DNA of 42,667 nt, taken from NCBI RefSeq assembly GCF_002286915.1, contig NZ_MVOG01000023.1, positions 1-42,667 of the forward strand. The letters run 5' to 3'. This document shows positions 16,707 through 25,961 of this stretch, one piece after another. The DNA is from Bifidobacterium italicum (lineage in GTDB: Bacteria > Actinomycetota > Actinomycetes > Actinomycetales > Bifidobacteriaceae). Numbering within the stretch: the stretch's first letter is position 1; each line of letters starts with the position of its first letter. The notes under the pieces were generated by a model. It saw only the letters and a program-made list of their open reading frames with translations, did no database searches and was not told the origin of the DNA. Made by a program: the position numbers and the translations under genes.

Positions 16707-17651
16707 TCAGCTCAGGATTGCCGCGATGATCGCGATGAAGATCGGGCTCGTCACCGTCGAGACGAGGATGCCGTCGCGTGCGAAGGTGAGGCCCACATTG
16801 TAACGCGCCGCGTAATTGTAGACGTTCTGGCCGGTCGGCAGCGCGGCGAGCACGACGCACGCGTACAGCACCGGGCCGCGGAAGCCCATCACGAAGTAGG
16901 CGAGCAGGAACGCGATGATCGGCATCATGACGTTCTTCAGCACGGCGACGGTGACGATTGCCGGACGGTTGCTCTTGTTCTGCATCGGTTTCGTACCGTG
17001 CAGCGACATTCCGAAGGCCATCAGGATCATCGGAACCGCGGACGCGCCGATCATGCTGATCGGGTTGCGGATGTAGTCGGGCACGACCGCGAAACCGAAC
17101 TGCGCGTTGAGCACGGAGACGAGGATGCCGAGCACCGTGCCGATGAGCAGCGGTTGGTGCAACGGCTGCTTGAGGATCGTCTTCGCCGAGACCTGGCCTT
17201 TCGTCGTCGCATCGAGCACCGTCAGGCCAATCGGCGTGAACACCGCCTGCTGCATGACGAGGATCGGCGCGACGAGCGCGGGGTTGCCGAGGATGTAGGT
17301 GGCGATCGGCAGGCCGATGTTGTTCGAGTTCAGATACAGGGAGTTGAGGACGCCGATCGTCGCGTCGGGCGCCTTCAGATGGAAGAAGCACGCGTTGAGG
17401 ATCAGGAAGACGACGCCCACGGCCACGGCCGAGAAGAACGCGACGAAGATCGACGGGTGGAAGATCTCGCCCATTTTCTCATCGGCGAGGATATCGAACA
17501 TCAGGCAGGGGCTTGCGACGAAGAAGCTCAAGCGGTTGAGCACGTACTGCGCCTGTGGGCCGCCGATCTGCATGCGCGCGGCGACGTAGCCGACCGCGAT
17601 CACGATGCCGATGACGCAGAATCCTTCCATCGCGCTGATCAAGCCCGTCAT
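16707..17651 (-). CDS. AEC-family transporter, copy 2
   Basis: A 314-residue permease of the same family as the gene at 5529-6539, with five helices, a charged linker (ATTKGQVSAKTILKQ, about residues 140-160) and five more helices. Typical blocks are VLNRLSFFVASPCLMFDILAD in the first half, with a conserved Pro, and LNSLYLNSNNIGLPIATYILGNPAL, which carries the NNxGLP motif. AAAGGAG lies four bases before the ATG on the minus strand. The two copies differ clearly, so this is an old duplication or two independent family members; the substrate is unknown. Confidence 0.9.
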   Translation of the reverse strand: MTGLISAMEGFCVIGIVIAVGYVAARMQIGGPQAQYVLNRLSFFVASPCLMFDILADEKMGEIFHPSIFVAFFSAVAVGVVFLILNACFFHLKAPDATIGVLNSLYLNSNNIGLPIATYILGNPALVAPILVMQQAVFTPIGLTVLDATTKGQVSAKTILKQPLHQPLLIGTVLGILVSVLNAQFGFAVVPDYIRNPISMIGASAVPMILMAFGMSLHGTKPMQNKSNRPAIVTVAVLKNVMMPIIAFLLAYFVMGFRGPVLYACVVLAALPTGQNVYNYAARYNVGLTFARDGILVSTVTSPIFIAIIAAILS

Positions 17652-17770
17652 GACGCTCCTTTACTCGTGTGCTTCGCTGTGCTTCCGTTCATGTGCTCGT
17701 GTGCCCAACTCAGTGTGTCACCTCCCGCCCACATTGTGCGCCATTCGTTTCAAAACGGGCGCGCGCTCGC

Positions 17771-18273
17771 GTCCCGTTCCGTCGCATGCGCCGACGTTTC
17801 GGGACGTGGGGCCTGATTGTGTCCCGTTCCGTCGGTGCCGTCGATGAGCCGGGACGCTGAGAGGCCGGTTCGTGGGTGTTTTCGTCGACCGTGGCGGTGC
17901 TTCGGCACGCGCAGCGTCCCGTTCCGTCGCGCGTGCCGAGGTCCCATCCCGAAAAGGGACCTGTTTCCGTCCTGTTCCGTCGATTCCGTCGATGAATCGG
18001 GACGCAAAGGAGCCGTTCCGTGGGTGGCTCCATCGGCCCTGTCGATGGTCCGTCCCGTAGCGTCCCGTTTCATCGTGCACGTCGGCGTTCCGAGACGCGG
18101 AGAGGCTTGGTTTCGTTCCGATTCGTCGCGCGCGTCGATGGATTGGGATGCTAGGGAGTCTGTTTCCGTCCCGGTTCGTCGCGCGCTTTGATGGATCGGG
18201 ATGCTAACAGAGCTGTTTCCGTCCCGTTCCGTCGATGTCACCGACAATCGCGGACGCCAGAAGGCGTGGCGCG
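17771..18273 (+). repeat. Tandem array B (53-bp units, some 40-bp)
   Basis: Units beginning GTCCCGTTCCGTCG or a variant start at 17771, 17821, 17916, 17969, 18062, 18115, 18168 and 18221. Four of the steps are exactly 53 bp; one is 50, and two of 93-95 bp fit one 53-bp unit plus one of about 40 bp. Each unit can fold into an imperfect hairpin through GTCCCG...CGGGAC. It fills the gap between the AEC gene and dapE; the remaining 100 bp before dapE holds a possible -10 box TACGAT at about 18335. No gene is seen. Confidence 0.8.
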
Positions 18274-18389
18274 CGGTGCTGGCGCCCCTATGCCCGCACT
18301 GCGGGCGCGACGGCTGTAGAGTTGGCTCAGCTGTTACGATATGTGCGAACAAAACCTACTACGAATCCTTCTTGTATCTGGAGATTTCG

Positions 18390-19703
18390 ATGACTTCCAA
18401 CTCCGCATCCGCCACTTCCGCATCCAATGGACCGGCCTCCACTGCCGCGACCATATCGGCGCCGGCCTCTGCGGCCCCCGCCGCATCCTCCACCGCGACT
18501 CCAATCCCGCCTGCGTCGGCGATTTCGATCGATCCGGCCGCGAGCGACCAGCGGAACCTCAACGATCTGATGGAGCAGGTGATGGGCGTGTACTCGGTGA
18601 GCGACGACGAGGGGCCGCTCACGGACATGGTCGAGGCGTTCCTGCGCGCGCAGCCGCATCTGACGGTGCGCCGCCACGGCGACACGCTCGTCGCGTCGAC
18701 GGATTTCGGCAAGGCGCATCGCGTCGTGCTCGCCGGACACTTGGACACGGTGCCGGTCATCGACAACTTCCCGCCGCTGTGGCTCGAACCCGGCGACCCG
18801 CTGATCCGCGAGGACGTCGCCGCCGACCATCCGTCCGAGCGCGTAATCTGGGGGCGCGGCGCGACCGACATGAAGGGTTCGGATGCGGTGCTGCTGTTCC
18901 TCTCCGCCACATTGACCGACCCGAAGTACGACCTGACCTTCGTCTTCTACGACCATGAGGAGGTCGCCGCCGAGAAGAACGGCTTGCGCAAGGTCGTCGA
19001 GGCGCATCCCGATTGGATCGTCGGTGATTTCGCGATCATCGGCGAACCCACCGATTGCGGCATCGAGGGCGGTTGCAACGGCACGATGCGTTTCGACGTC
19101 GTCGCGCACGGCGTGGCCGCGCATTCGGCGCGCGCGTGGATGGGCGACAACGCGATCCACAAGGCCGCCGAGATCCTCAACCGACTCAACGCCCGTGAGA
19201 ACAAGGCGATCGACGTGGACGGCCTGACCTACCAGGAAGGGCTCAACGCGACGTTGATCTGCGGCGGCAACGGTACGAACGTCATCCCCGACGAGTGCCG
19301 CGTCCATGTGAACTACCGTTTCGCCCCGGACAAGACGCTGACGGAGGCGAAGGCGCTGATGATGGGTGCCGATTGCGGCGCCGAGCTCGGCAACGGCGAG
19401 CATGTCGCGACCGGCGGCGTGTTCGAGGGCTTCGGCATCGAGATGAAGGACGAGTCGCCGTCCGCGCGTCCCGGCATGGACGATCCGCTCGTGCAGTCGC
19501 TTGTCGAGCTCGTGCGCGAACGCACCGGCCGTGAGCCGTTGGCGAAGCTCGGCTGGACCGATGTGGCGCGTTTCTCGCAGCTCGGCATCCCCGCCGTCAA
19601 CCTGGGCGCCGGCAGCCCGCTGCTGGCGCACAAACACGACGAACAGCTGCCCGAAACCGACCTGACGCTCATGGCCGGCATCCTCACCGACTGGCTGAGC
19701 TGA
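18390..19703 (+). CDS. dapE: Succinyl-diaminopimelate desuccinylase
   Basis: A 437-residue M20-family metal-dependent amidohydrolase. It hydrolyses N-succinyl-LL-diaminopimelate in lysine and diaminopimelate synthesis. Metal ligands appear in LAGHLDTVP, GRGATDMKGSDAV, FYDHEEVAAEKNG (catalytic Glu), GEPTDCGIEGGCNGT and the C-terminal HKHDEQ. HSARAWMGDNAI marks the dimerisation domain. About 55 N-terminal residues are Ala/Ser/Thr-rich with no family match. The ATG at 18390 has GGAG at about seven bases, but an internal start near the conserved part is possible. The gene is isolated between two tandem arrays. Confidence 0.9.
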   Translation: MTSNSASATSASNGPASTAATISAPASAAPAASSTATPIPPASAISIDPAASDQRNLNDLMEQVMGVYSVSDDEGPLTDMVEAFLRAQPHLTVRRHGDTLVASTDFGKAHRVVLAGHLDTVPVIDNFPPLWLEPGDPLIREDVAADHPSERVIWGRGATDMKGSDAVLLFLSATLTDPKYDLTFVFYDHEEVAAEKNGLRKVVEAHPDWIVGDFAIIGEPTDCGIEGGCNGTMRFDVVAHGVAAHSARAWMGDNAIHKAAEILNRLNARENKAIDVDGLTYQEGLNATLICGGNGTNVIPDECRVHVNYRFAPDKTLTEAKALMMGADCGAELGNGEHVATGGVFEGFGIEMKDESPSARPGMDDPLVQSLVELVRERTGREPLAKLGWTDVARFSQLGIPAVNLGAGSPLLAHKHDEQLPETDLTLMAGILTDWLS

Positions 19704-19710
19704 ACCGCGC

Positions 19711-20098
19711 GTCCCGTTTCGTCGACCCCGTCGACGTTCCGGGACGCAAAGCCGACTGTTTTCCGAACCGTTCCGTCGTCCCCGTCGACGGATTGGGTCG
19801 CGGAGAAGTCAGATTGCGGGTGATTTCGTCGCCCGCGTCGATGTGATGGCCCGCTGAGGAGCTGGTCTGCGGGTGGTTTCGCCGGTCGCGTCGACGGCTC
19901 GACCCGCTGCGGGTGGGGTTGTCGGCTGGCTTGATGGATCGCCCCGCAGCAGAGCCGGTTCGCGGGTTGGTTCGCCGGCCGTGCCGATGGTTCGCCCCGG
20001 AACGTCCTGGTTCGGAGCCCGGTTCGATGGGTTGTCCCGCGAGGAGGCTGGTTTGCGGGTGAGGTCGCCGTCCGCGCCGAGGATCTGTCCCGTGGACG
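19711..20098 (+). repeat. Tandem array C (53-54 bp units, two 40-bp)
   Basis: Unit starts are at 19711, 19765, 19819, 19872, 19912, 19965, 20018 and 20058, giving steps of 54, 54, 53, 40, 53, 53 and 40. The first units resemble array B upstream of dapE (GTCCCGTTTCGTCG...CGGGACGC), and later ones drift to GGTGGTTTCGCCGG...GACCCGC. From there to the RNase E/G start (20099-20389) I see no gene, only G/C-rich sequence and possible -10-like TACTGA near 20147. Confidence 0.8.
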
Positions 20099-20389
20099 TC
20101 CCGCAGCCGTCCACGCCGTCGCCCGTTGGACCATGAGTTGTGTCATACTGAGACATGGCGGTTTTCTGCAAAAATCGCCCAGCAACCGTTGGCGTTGATC
20201 CCCTCGCGTTGAACCCGGAAGAACGGGATCGCAAACCGCGAGCGCAGGTGTCCGCCATCGCTTGAATTGACTTTTGGATTGCCACCAGCGTGCGCGACCC
20301 GCGCGGCCATAGTGAGAGTATGGCGTGAGAACGCATGGGGCCAGGACGTCTGCGCCGTGATTGCAGCATGGCGCGCCGCTAGGAGCATT

Positions 20390-23338
20390 GTGCCCGATTT
20401 GACTGATGATTTCGTCGCGAACGAAACCTCCGCATCGGCGGAGAAGACCACTGAACATACCGTCGCGCAGCCGGCGCCGCGCCGTCGCGGCCGCCGCGTC
20501 GTGCGTGACGCCGGCGCCGCGAACGCCTCCGTCGAGCTCAAGGTGGAGGAGCACGCGCCGCTGTTCCGCGAGCCGAGCGTGCCCGCGCTGCCCGCGTCGA
20601 AGCCTGCGCCGTCGATCACCTCGTCGCAGGACGACAAGGATTCCGCTGACGGCGAACCGAAGCAGCGTCGCCGCCGCACACGCGCGACCTCGACGTCGTC
20701 GCGCGGCCGTTCCTCGACCGCAGCCGTCGATGCGCTCGACGACTTCATCGATGACACCGCCGACCATGAATCCGCCCGCGCGTCGCACCGCCGCGCGTCG
20801 AGGCCGATGACGTCGCTGCTGTTCCAGGAGCCCGTCATCCCGCAGCCGGGCGACGACGAGTCCGACCGCCCGTCCCGCCGCTATGCGGCCGATGATGACG
20901 AGGACGAACCGGCGCCGCGCCGTCGTTCCCGCCGTGCATCCGCGGCCGAGGACGACGAGCCGTCGTCGCGCCGCCGTCCGCGTCGTGCATCGTCCGCCGA
21001 TGAGGACGATGACGACGAACCGTCGACGTCGTCGCGCCGCTCGCGCAGGGCGAAGTCGCAGGACGATGGCGAGGAATCGCCGTCGCCGCGCAGCCGCCGT
21101 CGTTCGCGCCGCACGACCGACACGCGCGACGACGACGCGGCCGAGACCACCGAGGCCACCGAAGCGGGCGAGGAGACAAGCGTTCGCGACTATCCCGACG
21201 GTGACGAGGAGATGACGTCGTCGCGCCGCCGTTCGCGCAGGTCGAACCGCCGCCTCAACGCGCAGGAGCGTCGTGCCGCGGCCGAGGTCGAGCAGATCGA
21301 GGAGGACCTCGTGCTCGACGACATCACGTACGCGCCGATCGACGATGCGATCGCGCGCAACGCGAAGAAGAAGGCCGACGACGAGGACGACGAGGACGAG
21401 GAGACGCCGATGCGCACGCGTCGCCGTCGCCGCTCGCGCCGCTCGCAGGACGCCGACGCCGAGACGACCAAGTCGAACGACAAGAACGACGACGGGGAAA
21501 GCGGAAGCCACGACGAGGACGACGAGGAGGCGACGGTCACGCGTCGCCGCCGTCGCCGCCGCGGCGGCAAGAACGCCGAAGAGGAGACGACGACGCACCG
21601 CTCGCGCAAGCAGCAGTACATCGACGAGATCACCGACGTCGAAGGCTCCACGCGTCTTGAGGCGAAGAAGCAGCGCCGCCGTGACAACCGCCGCGAACGC
21701 AGCCGCCAGAACCAGCTGCTCGAACAGGACTTCCTCGCGCGCCGCGAAAACGTCGACCGACTGATGGTCGTGCGCCAGCGCGACCGCCACACGCAGATCT
21801 CGGTGCTCGAGGACAACGTGCTCGTCGAGCATTACGTCTCCGACATCCAAGAGGTCGCGACGGTCGGCAACATCTACCTCGGCCGCGTGCAGAACGTGTT
21901 GCCGAGCATGGAGGCGGCCTTCGTCGACATCGGCCAGGCGCGCAACGGCGTGCTCTACGCGGGCGAGGTCAACTGGGACACGACGCGTCTCGAGGGACAG
22001 CCGCGCCGCATCGAACTCGCGTTCCGTTCCGGCGACCCGGTGCTCGTGCAGGTGACGAAGGATCCGATCGGCCACAAGGGCGCGCGTCTGACGAGTCAGG
22101 TGACGCTTGCGGGTCGTTTCCTTGTGCTCGTGCCGTCGGGCGGCATGACCGGCGTCAGCCGCAAGCTGAGCAGCCGTGAGCGCAGCCGGCTGAAGTCGAT
22201 CGTCTCGAAGGTCGCGCCGAAGGACATGGGCGTCATCATCCGCACGGCCGCCGAGGGAGCGTCCGAGGAGGCGATTGTCAAGGACATGGAGCAGCTCGCG
22301 CACCAGTGGGAGCAGATCCAGAAGAAGTTCGAGGAGTTCCGCCACGGCAAGCGGCCGAAGCTGCTGCAGGGCGAGCCGGATATGGCGATCCGCGTCGTGC
22401 GCGACATCTTCAACGACGACTTCCGCAAGATGATCGTCGAAGGCGACGGCGTCTACGAGCGCATCGAGCAGTATCTCGACACGATGGCGCCCGACCTGAG
22501 CTCGAAGCTGGAGAAGTGGGATCCTGCCGAGCATGAAGGCAAGGACGTGTTCGACAAGTGGCAGATCGACTCGCAGCTGCGCAAGGGCATGGAACGTCAG
22601 GTGTACCTGCCGTCCGGCGGCTCGATCGTCATCGACCGCACCGAGGCGATGACGACGATCGACGTGAACACCGGCCGCTTCATCGGCCGCGGCAAGTCGC
22701 TTGAGGAGACGGTGACGCGCTGCAATCTCGAAGCGAGCGAGGAGATCGCGCGTCAGCTGCGACTCCGCGACATCGGCGGCATGGTCATGATCGATTACGT
22801 CGATATGGTGATGCCGGCGAACCGCGACCTCGTGCTGCGGCGGCTCGTGGAGTGCCTCGCGCGAGACCGTACGAAGCACCAGGTCGCCGAAGTCACGTCG
22901 CTCGGCCTTGTGCAGATGACACGCAAGCGCATTGGACAGGGTCTCGTCGAAGCGTTCTCCGAGGAATGCCCGACGTGCAAGGGGCGCGGATTCATCGTGC
23001 ATGACGAGCCGACGATCTCCAGCGACTACGACGACCCGTACGCGCTCAAGGGCGGCGACCCGTTCGTCAAGACGAACAAGCACGGCCACGGCAGCGAAGC
23101 GCACGGCGGCTCCGGCTCGCATGGTGCGCATGGTGCGCATGGTGCAGGGCGCGGGACGTCGTCCGCGCGTGGCGCGTCGGTGCCGCAGGGGTCGTCCGAC
23201 GCCGTCAAGCAGAAGCTCGCGCAGATCGCGGCGGCGGCCGTGGCGGCGACGAACGCCGAAGAGGAGATCCACGACGCGCTCAACGACGCAGAAACCCTCG
23301 AGGTGCAGATCGAACACATCGAGGAGAACGAGGACTAG
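20390..23338 (+). CDS. rne: Ribonuclease E/G
   Basis: A 982-residue endoribonuclease of the RNase E/G family that processes rRNA and turns over mRNA. The first 450 residues are low-complexity, alternating acidic runs with RRRSRR-like basic clusters, as in actinobacterial RNase E, where such arms bind RNA and partners. The S1 domain starts near residue 490 (NIYLGRVQNVLPSMEAAF). The catalytic part carries TIDVNTGRFIG and GGMVMIDYVDM, corresponding to the two catalytic aspartates of E. coli RNase E, and CPTCKG is the zinc-link. A His/Gly-rich segment precedes the acidic tail. I chose GTG at 20390, preceded by AGGAG. Its usual neighbours rplU and rpmA lie 14 kb away, beyond the accessory island. 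Confidence 0.92.
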   Translation: MPDLTDDFVANETSASAEKTTEHTVAQPAPRRRGRRVVRDAGAANASVELKVEEHAPLFREPSVPALPASKPAPSITSSQDDKDSADGEPKQRRRRTRATSTSSRGRSSTAAVDALDDFIDDTADHESARASHRRASRPMTSLLFQEPVIPQPGDDESDRPSRRYAADDDEDEPAPRRRSRRASAAEDDEPSSRRRPRRASSADEDDDDEPSTSSRRSRRAKSQDDGEESPSPRSRRRSRRTTDTRDDDAAETTEATEAGEETSVRDYPDGDEEMTSSRRRSRRSNRRLNAQERRAAAEVEQIEEDLVLDDITYAPIDDAIARNAKKKADDEDDEDEETPMRTRRRRRSRRSQDADAETTKSNDKNDDGESGSHDEDDEEATVTRRRRRRRGGKNAEEETTTHRSRKQQYIDEITDVEGSTRLEAKKQRRRDNRRERSRQNQLLEQDFLARRENVDRLMVVRQRDRHTQISVLEDNVLVEHYVSDIQEVATVGNIYLGRVQNVLPSMEAAFVDIGQARNGVLYAGEVNWDTTRLEGQPRRIELAFRSGDPVLVQVTKDPIGHKGARLTSQVTLAGRFLVLVPSGGMTGVSRKLSSRERSRLKSIVSKVAPKDMGVIIRTAAEGASEEAIVKDMEQLAHQWEQIQKKFEEFRHGKRPKLLQGEPDMAIRVVRDIFNDDFRKMIVEGDGVYERIEQYLDTMAPDLSSKLEKWDPAEHEGKDVFDKWQIDSQLRKGMERQVYLPSGGSIVIDRTEAMTTIDVNTGRFIGRGKSLEETVTRCNLEASEEIARQLRLRDIGGMVMIDYVDMVMPANRDLVLRRLVECLARDRTKHQVAEVTSLGLVQMTRKRIGQGLVEAFSEECPTCKGRGFIVHDEPTISSDYDDPYALKGGDPFVKTNKHGHGSEAHGGSGSHGAHGAHGAGRGTSSARGASVPQGSSDAVKQKLAQIAAAAVAATNAEEEIHDALNDAETLEVQIEHIEENED

Positions 23339-23382
23339 TCCTCCGCGGGCGGCTGGTTGTCCGCGCGTGTATATGTAGTCTG

Positions 23383-23424
23383 AACGGCCGTGGGTGGAGG
23401 CTGACGCTTCCGCCCACGGCCGTT
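23383..23424 (+). terminator. Terminator after the RNase E/G gene
   Basis: A 19-bp stem (AACGGCCGTGGG... pairing with ...CCCACGGCCGTT, two wobble positions) with a TGAC loop lies 45 bp after the stop codon. It is followed by CTGTGTTTT. It marks the left edge of the accessory island. Confidence 0.85.
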
Positions 23425-23516
23425 CTGTGTTTTCGGTGGGCCGTTTTGTGGTTTGGACGCGGTCTTCGGTCGCTCCGCTTCGTGTGTTTCTGTGCGCGGA
23501 TGGCGGCTATGGCCGC

Positions 23517-23781
23517 GTTGCGATTATCCGGGGTGCGGTGTGCGGCGCGGATGTTCGCTGGGTTGTGCGGTTGCGAACAGGTTGGGTGCGGGATGTGCCG
23601 AGGTGGTTCGCTAATGGGCGCGGTTACGATCGTCCGGGGTGCGGCGTACGGCGCGGGTGTTCGCTGGGTTGTGCGGTTGCGATCATCAGCGGTGCGATAT
23701 GTGGCGGGGATGTTCGCTGAGGTATGCTGTTGCGATCAGATTGGGTGCGCCGCTCGGCGGAACGGTTCGCCGGGGAGGGAA
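23517..23781 (+). repeat. Tandem array D (five 53-bp units)
   Basis: Five consecutive units of exactly 53 bp start at 23517, 23570, 23623, 23676 and 23729. Conserved blocks are GTTGCGATCA at the front, GGGTGCG about 14 bases in, and GTTCGCT about 37 bases in; the bases between vary freely. The family continues in arrays E and F. The remaining sequence of 23425-23906 shows no gene. Confidence 0.88.
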
Positions 23782-23906
23782 TGTGGACAACGGGGGCGTC
23801 CGTACACAGGTGCCGGCGCAGGTGGCGGCGTGGTGTGGTGAGCGGCTAGCGTATGGGCTCACATCCCGTCGATGGAGTGCGGGGGAATGCGAGGAAAGGA
23901 GCCATC

Positions 23907-24872
23907 ATGCGCAGACATGCGGCAATGGAGCAGCAGCTGGATGAGGCGGAGGCGGCCCGCAGATGCCTGCACGCCACCGATAACGGGGTGCGGCAGGCGT
24001 TGATGCGTCGGCGCAGGGCGGGTGAGATCGTGTCGCCGATGCCCGGATTGTTCATACGGCGCACGACCTGGGAGGCGTTGACGCCGATCGAGCAGATGTG
24101 CCACCTGGTTCGCGGTCTCGCGCAGATTCATCCCGATTGGGTCTTCGGCGGCGTCGCCGCAGCATGCATACTCGGCTTGTGGATCGACTACCACACGGTA
24201 AAGGAGGCGCTGCGAAGTGGCAAGGTCGACGTGATGTGCACGATGCGCAATGGGAAAGGAGACAGCCGCCACATGCACCGCATCCGCTCGGGTGCCGGAT
24301 CGTGCATCCGCGTAGATGGCGTGAAGGTGACGACGCCGGAGCGGACGGCGGCCGATTGCGCGCGGATGCTGCCGTTCGACGCCGCGATGCAGGTCGTGTG
24401 CTGCGTGCTGCACAACGGTGTGGAACTGACGTCGATCATCGGATGCGCGGCGCATAACGGCGAGATAGGCAAGGCGCCGCGGGCCGTGTTCCAATATGCG
24501 ACACCGCTTGTCGAGAATGGCGGCGAGGCGAAGGCGCTGGCCCGATTCGTCCAATGCGGGTTCGCGGTGCCGCAGATGCAGGTGGTTTTCGTCGATCCGC
24601 AGACCGGGCGCACCTACCGCGTGGATTTTCTGTGGCTCTGCACCGATGGCGCGATCATCGTCGTCGAGCTCGATGGGCTCGTCAAGTACACCGATCCGCA
24701 GATGACGAAGGGGCGCTCGCTCGGCGGCATCATCGACGACGAACGCGAGCGGGTCGAGGGCCTGAAGCGTGCCGGCGTCCATACCGTGGTGCGCATCCGG
24801 ATGGAGGACCTGAACAATACGGCGATGCTGCAACGGAAACTGCGCGAAGCCGGGGTTCCCGTACGTCGGTAA
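23907..24872 (+). CDS. AbiEi-like protein with a possible nuclease-fold C-terminus
   Basis: A 321-residue protein. The N-terminal half looks like the winged-helix domain of AbiEi-type proteins (type IV antitoxin or regulator): ALMRRRRAGEIVSPMPGLFIRR, then a region ending in VTTPERTAADCARML. The C-terminal part carries RVDFLW...VVELDG..KY, which resembles the PD-(D/E)XK nuclease core of DUF559/Vsr-like proteins. Such fusions are common orphans in bifidobacteria. No AbiEii-type nucleotidyltransferase toxin is adjacent, so it is not an evident toxin-antitoxin pair. AGGAAAGGAG before the ATG at 23907 fixes the start. The gene lies between repeat arrays D and E. Confidence 0.7.
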   Translation: MRRHAAMEQQLDEAEAARRCLHATDNGVRQALMRRRRAGEIVSPMPGLFIRRTTWEALTPIEQMCHLVRGLAQIHPDWVFGGVAAACILGLWIDYHTVKEALRSGKVDVMCTMRNGKGDSRHMHRIRSGAGSCIRVDGVKVTTPERTAADCARMLPFDAAMQVVCCVLHNGVELTSIIGCAAHNGEIGKAPRAVFQYATPLVENGGEAKALARFVQCGFAVPQMQVVFVDPQTGRTYRVDFLWLCTDGAIIVVELDGLVKYTDPQMTKGRSLGGIIDDERERVEGLKRAGVHTVVRIRMEDLNNTAMLQRKLREAGVPVRR

Positions 24873-24893
24873 CGGGTTCTGCGGGTCGATTTG

Positions 24894-25211
24894 GCGATCA
24901 TGCCGGTGCGGTCTCGCAGCCGACATGATCGCAACCGTCGGCGCTTGCGATCATCGTAGGGGAGGTCTGCGTGCGAGATGTTCGCTAGACCAGTCCGCCG
25001 CGATTACGGCGGGTGCAGATTGATGCAGAGACGTTCGCTGAGAGACCTGTCTGCGATCGTCCCGGGTGCAGCCTGCGCCGTATGCGTTCACTGGGGCGGT
25101 CCGTTGTGAACGAGATGGGTGCGGATTGATGCGGAGACGTTCACTGGGACGGTTCGTGGCGATCACGACGGGTGCAGATTGACGCCCATGCATTCGGCCG
25201 GTTGGCCTGTG
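24894..25211 (+). repeat. Tandem array E (six 53-bp units)
   Basis: Units start at 24894, 24947, 25000, 25053, 25106 and 25159, all steps exactly 53 bp. The conserved pattern GCGATC, then GGGTGC, then GTTC(A/G)CT matches array D. The last unit runs into the truncated HTH gene on the minus strand, whose final 20-odd codons are made of array sequence. Confidence 0.88.
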
Positions 25212-25344
25212 TCGGACCGCTTGCCTTGCGGGCTGCATGTAGTTCGTACAGGCGTATGTTCCGCCGCAGCTGGGCGACGGCTTGTGCGTTTTCCTCCGGC
25301 GTGATGTCGTGGTCACGCGCGAAGTCCCCGATCGTATAGCTCAT
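25141..25344 (-). pseudogene. Truncated XRE-type antitoxin/regulator fragment
   Basis: A 67-codon minus-strand frame, MSYTIGDFARDHDITPEEN..., has a strong AGGAAAGG site before its ATG at 25344. Its first 45 residues look like the N-terminus of small XRE/HigA-like antitoxins, in which RKASGLTQ begins the helix-turn-helix. Here the text reads RKASGPTQ and then changes to array E sequence, so the DNA-binding domain is missing. It is most likely a remnant cut by array E; whether the short peptide is made is unknown. Confidence 0.6.
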
Positions 25345-25449
25345 TGCTGTTCCTTTCCTCGCTGTTACAACCATGTGATGTAGTTGGCTTCCCCTTGAAG
25401 CCGGAGAGCATGTTAGCCCTATGACTGCTGGATTGGAAAGGCGCCTTGA

Positions 25450-25581
25450 AGTCGGGTTGGACCACCTGTGCTTGGATGCTATGTCATCACACACGGCTTC
25501 ACCAAGAAAACGCAGAAGACGCCGCCAAGTGAAATAAGGAAAGCGGAAGCAATCTACGAACTTTACAGGAAGAAAGGATGA
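25450..25581 (+). pseudogene. 3' remnant of a RelE/HigB-like (Gp49-type) toxin gene
   Basis: The frame ending at 25581 encodes ITHGFTKKTQKTPPSEIRKA and then AIYELYRKKG. This is the characteristic C-terminal strand and helix of phage Gp49-like HigB/RelE toxins. The frame closes upstream at a stop at 25447, and nothing upstream restores the catalytic core. The stop overlaps the ATG of the following XRE gene (ATGA), the usual coupling of toxin and antitoxin genes. The upstream part has evidently been lost, leaving an orphan antitoxin. Confidence 0.75.
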
Positions 25582-25868
25582 AACTCATGCCTCTGACCAG
25601 TTTCGATGACCTGCTGCGTGAGCAGCTTGAAGAAGACCCGCAGGTGGCACGACTGTATGAGCAGGAATGCCGCAGCCTCGACGCGGCGGTCGCGGTGTCC
25701 CAAGCAAGACGGCAGGCGCATTTGACACAAGACCAGCTCGCGGAACGAAGCGGACTGAGCCACAACACGATTATCCGCATCGAACGTGGCCGCACCAGCC
25801 CATCCATGAAGACACTGGATCGAATCGCCCGCTCTATGGGCAAAAAGGTGCATCTCAGCATCAGCTAA
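25578..25868 (+). CDS. XRE-family antitoxin (HigA-like), orphaned
   Basis: A 96-residue protein with a C-terminal Cro/C1-type helix-turn-helix: LTQDQLAERSGLSHNTIIRI then ERGRTSPSMKTLDRIARSMG. The N-terminus (SFDDLLREQLEEDPQVARLYEQE) is typical of HigA-type antitoxins that follow a Gp49-like toxin. The start at 25578 overlaps the toxin remnant's stop; an ATG at 25587 has a better-spaced AAAGGA and is possible. With its toxin gene truncated it may persist as a transcription factor or as an antitoxin against related toxins. The coding sequence looks intact. Confidence 0.8.
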   Translation: MKLMPLTSFDDLLREQLEEDPQVARLYEQECRSLDAAVAVSQARRQAHLTQDQLAERSGLSHNTIIRIERGRTSPSMKTLDRIARSMGKKVHLSIS

Positions 25869-25892
25869 CCCAATACCTGTGCTGCGCGTAAG

Positions 25893-25940
25893 GTGCGGCA
25901 CAGATATACGGAAACACATATAAGCGGTATGATGCCGCAC
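25893..25940. repeat. 8-bp inverted repeat downstream of the XRE gene
   Basis: GTGCGGCA at 25893-25900 and TGCCGCAC at 25933-25940 flank an AT-rich 32-nt centre. It may be a loose hairpin or binding site; no T-run follows. Confidence 0.45.
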
Positions 25941-25961
25941 TGTAGATGCGCCAGATCCGCG

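Noticed and set aside
19313..23317. A 1334-codon minus-strand frame opposite the RNase E/G gene
   Set aside because: It arises from the GC-rich, RRRSRR-coding plus-strand sequence; the product is low-complexity Arg/Val with no family features.
23907..24872. A complete AbiE-type toxin-antitoxin system
   Set aside because: Only the AbiEi-like half is present; no nucleotidyltransferase toxin gene lies on either side.
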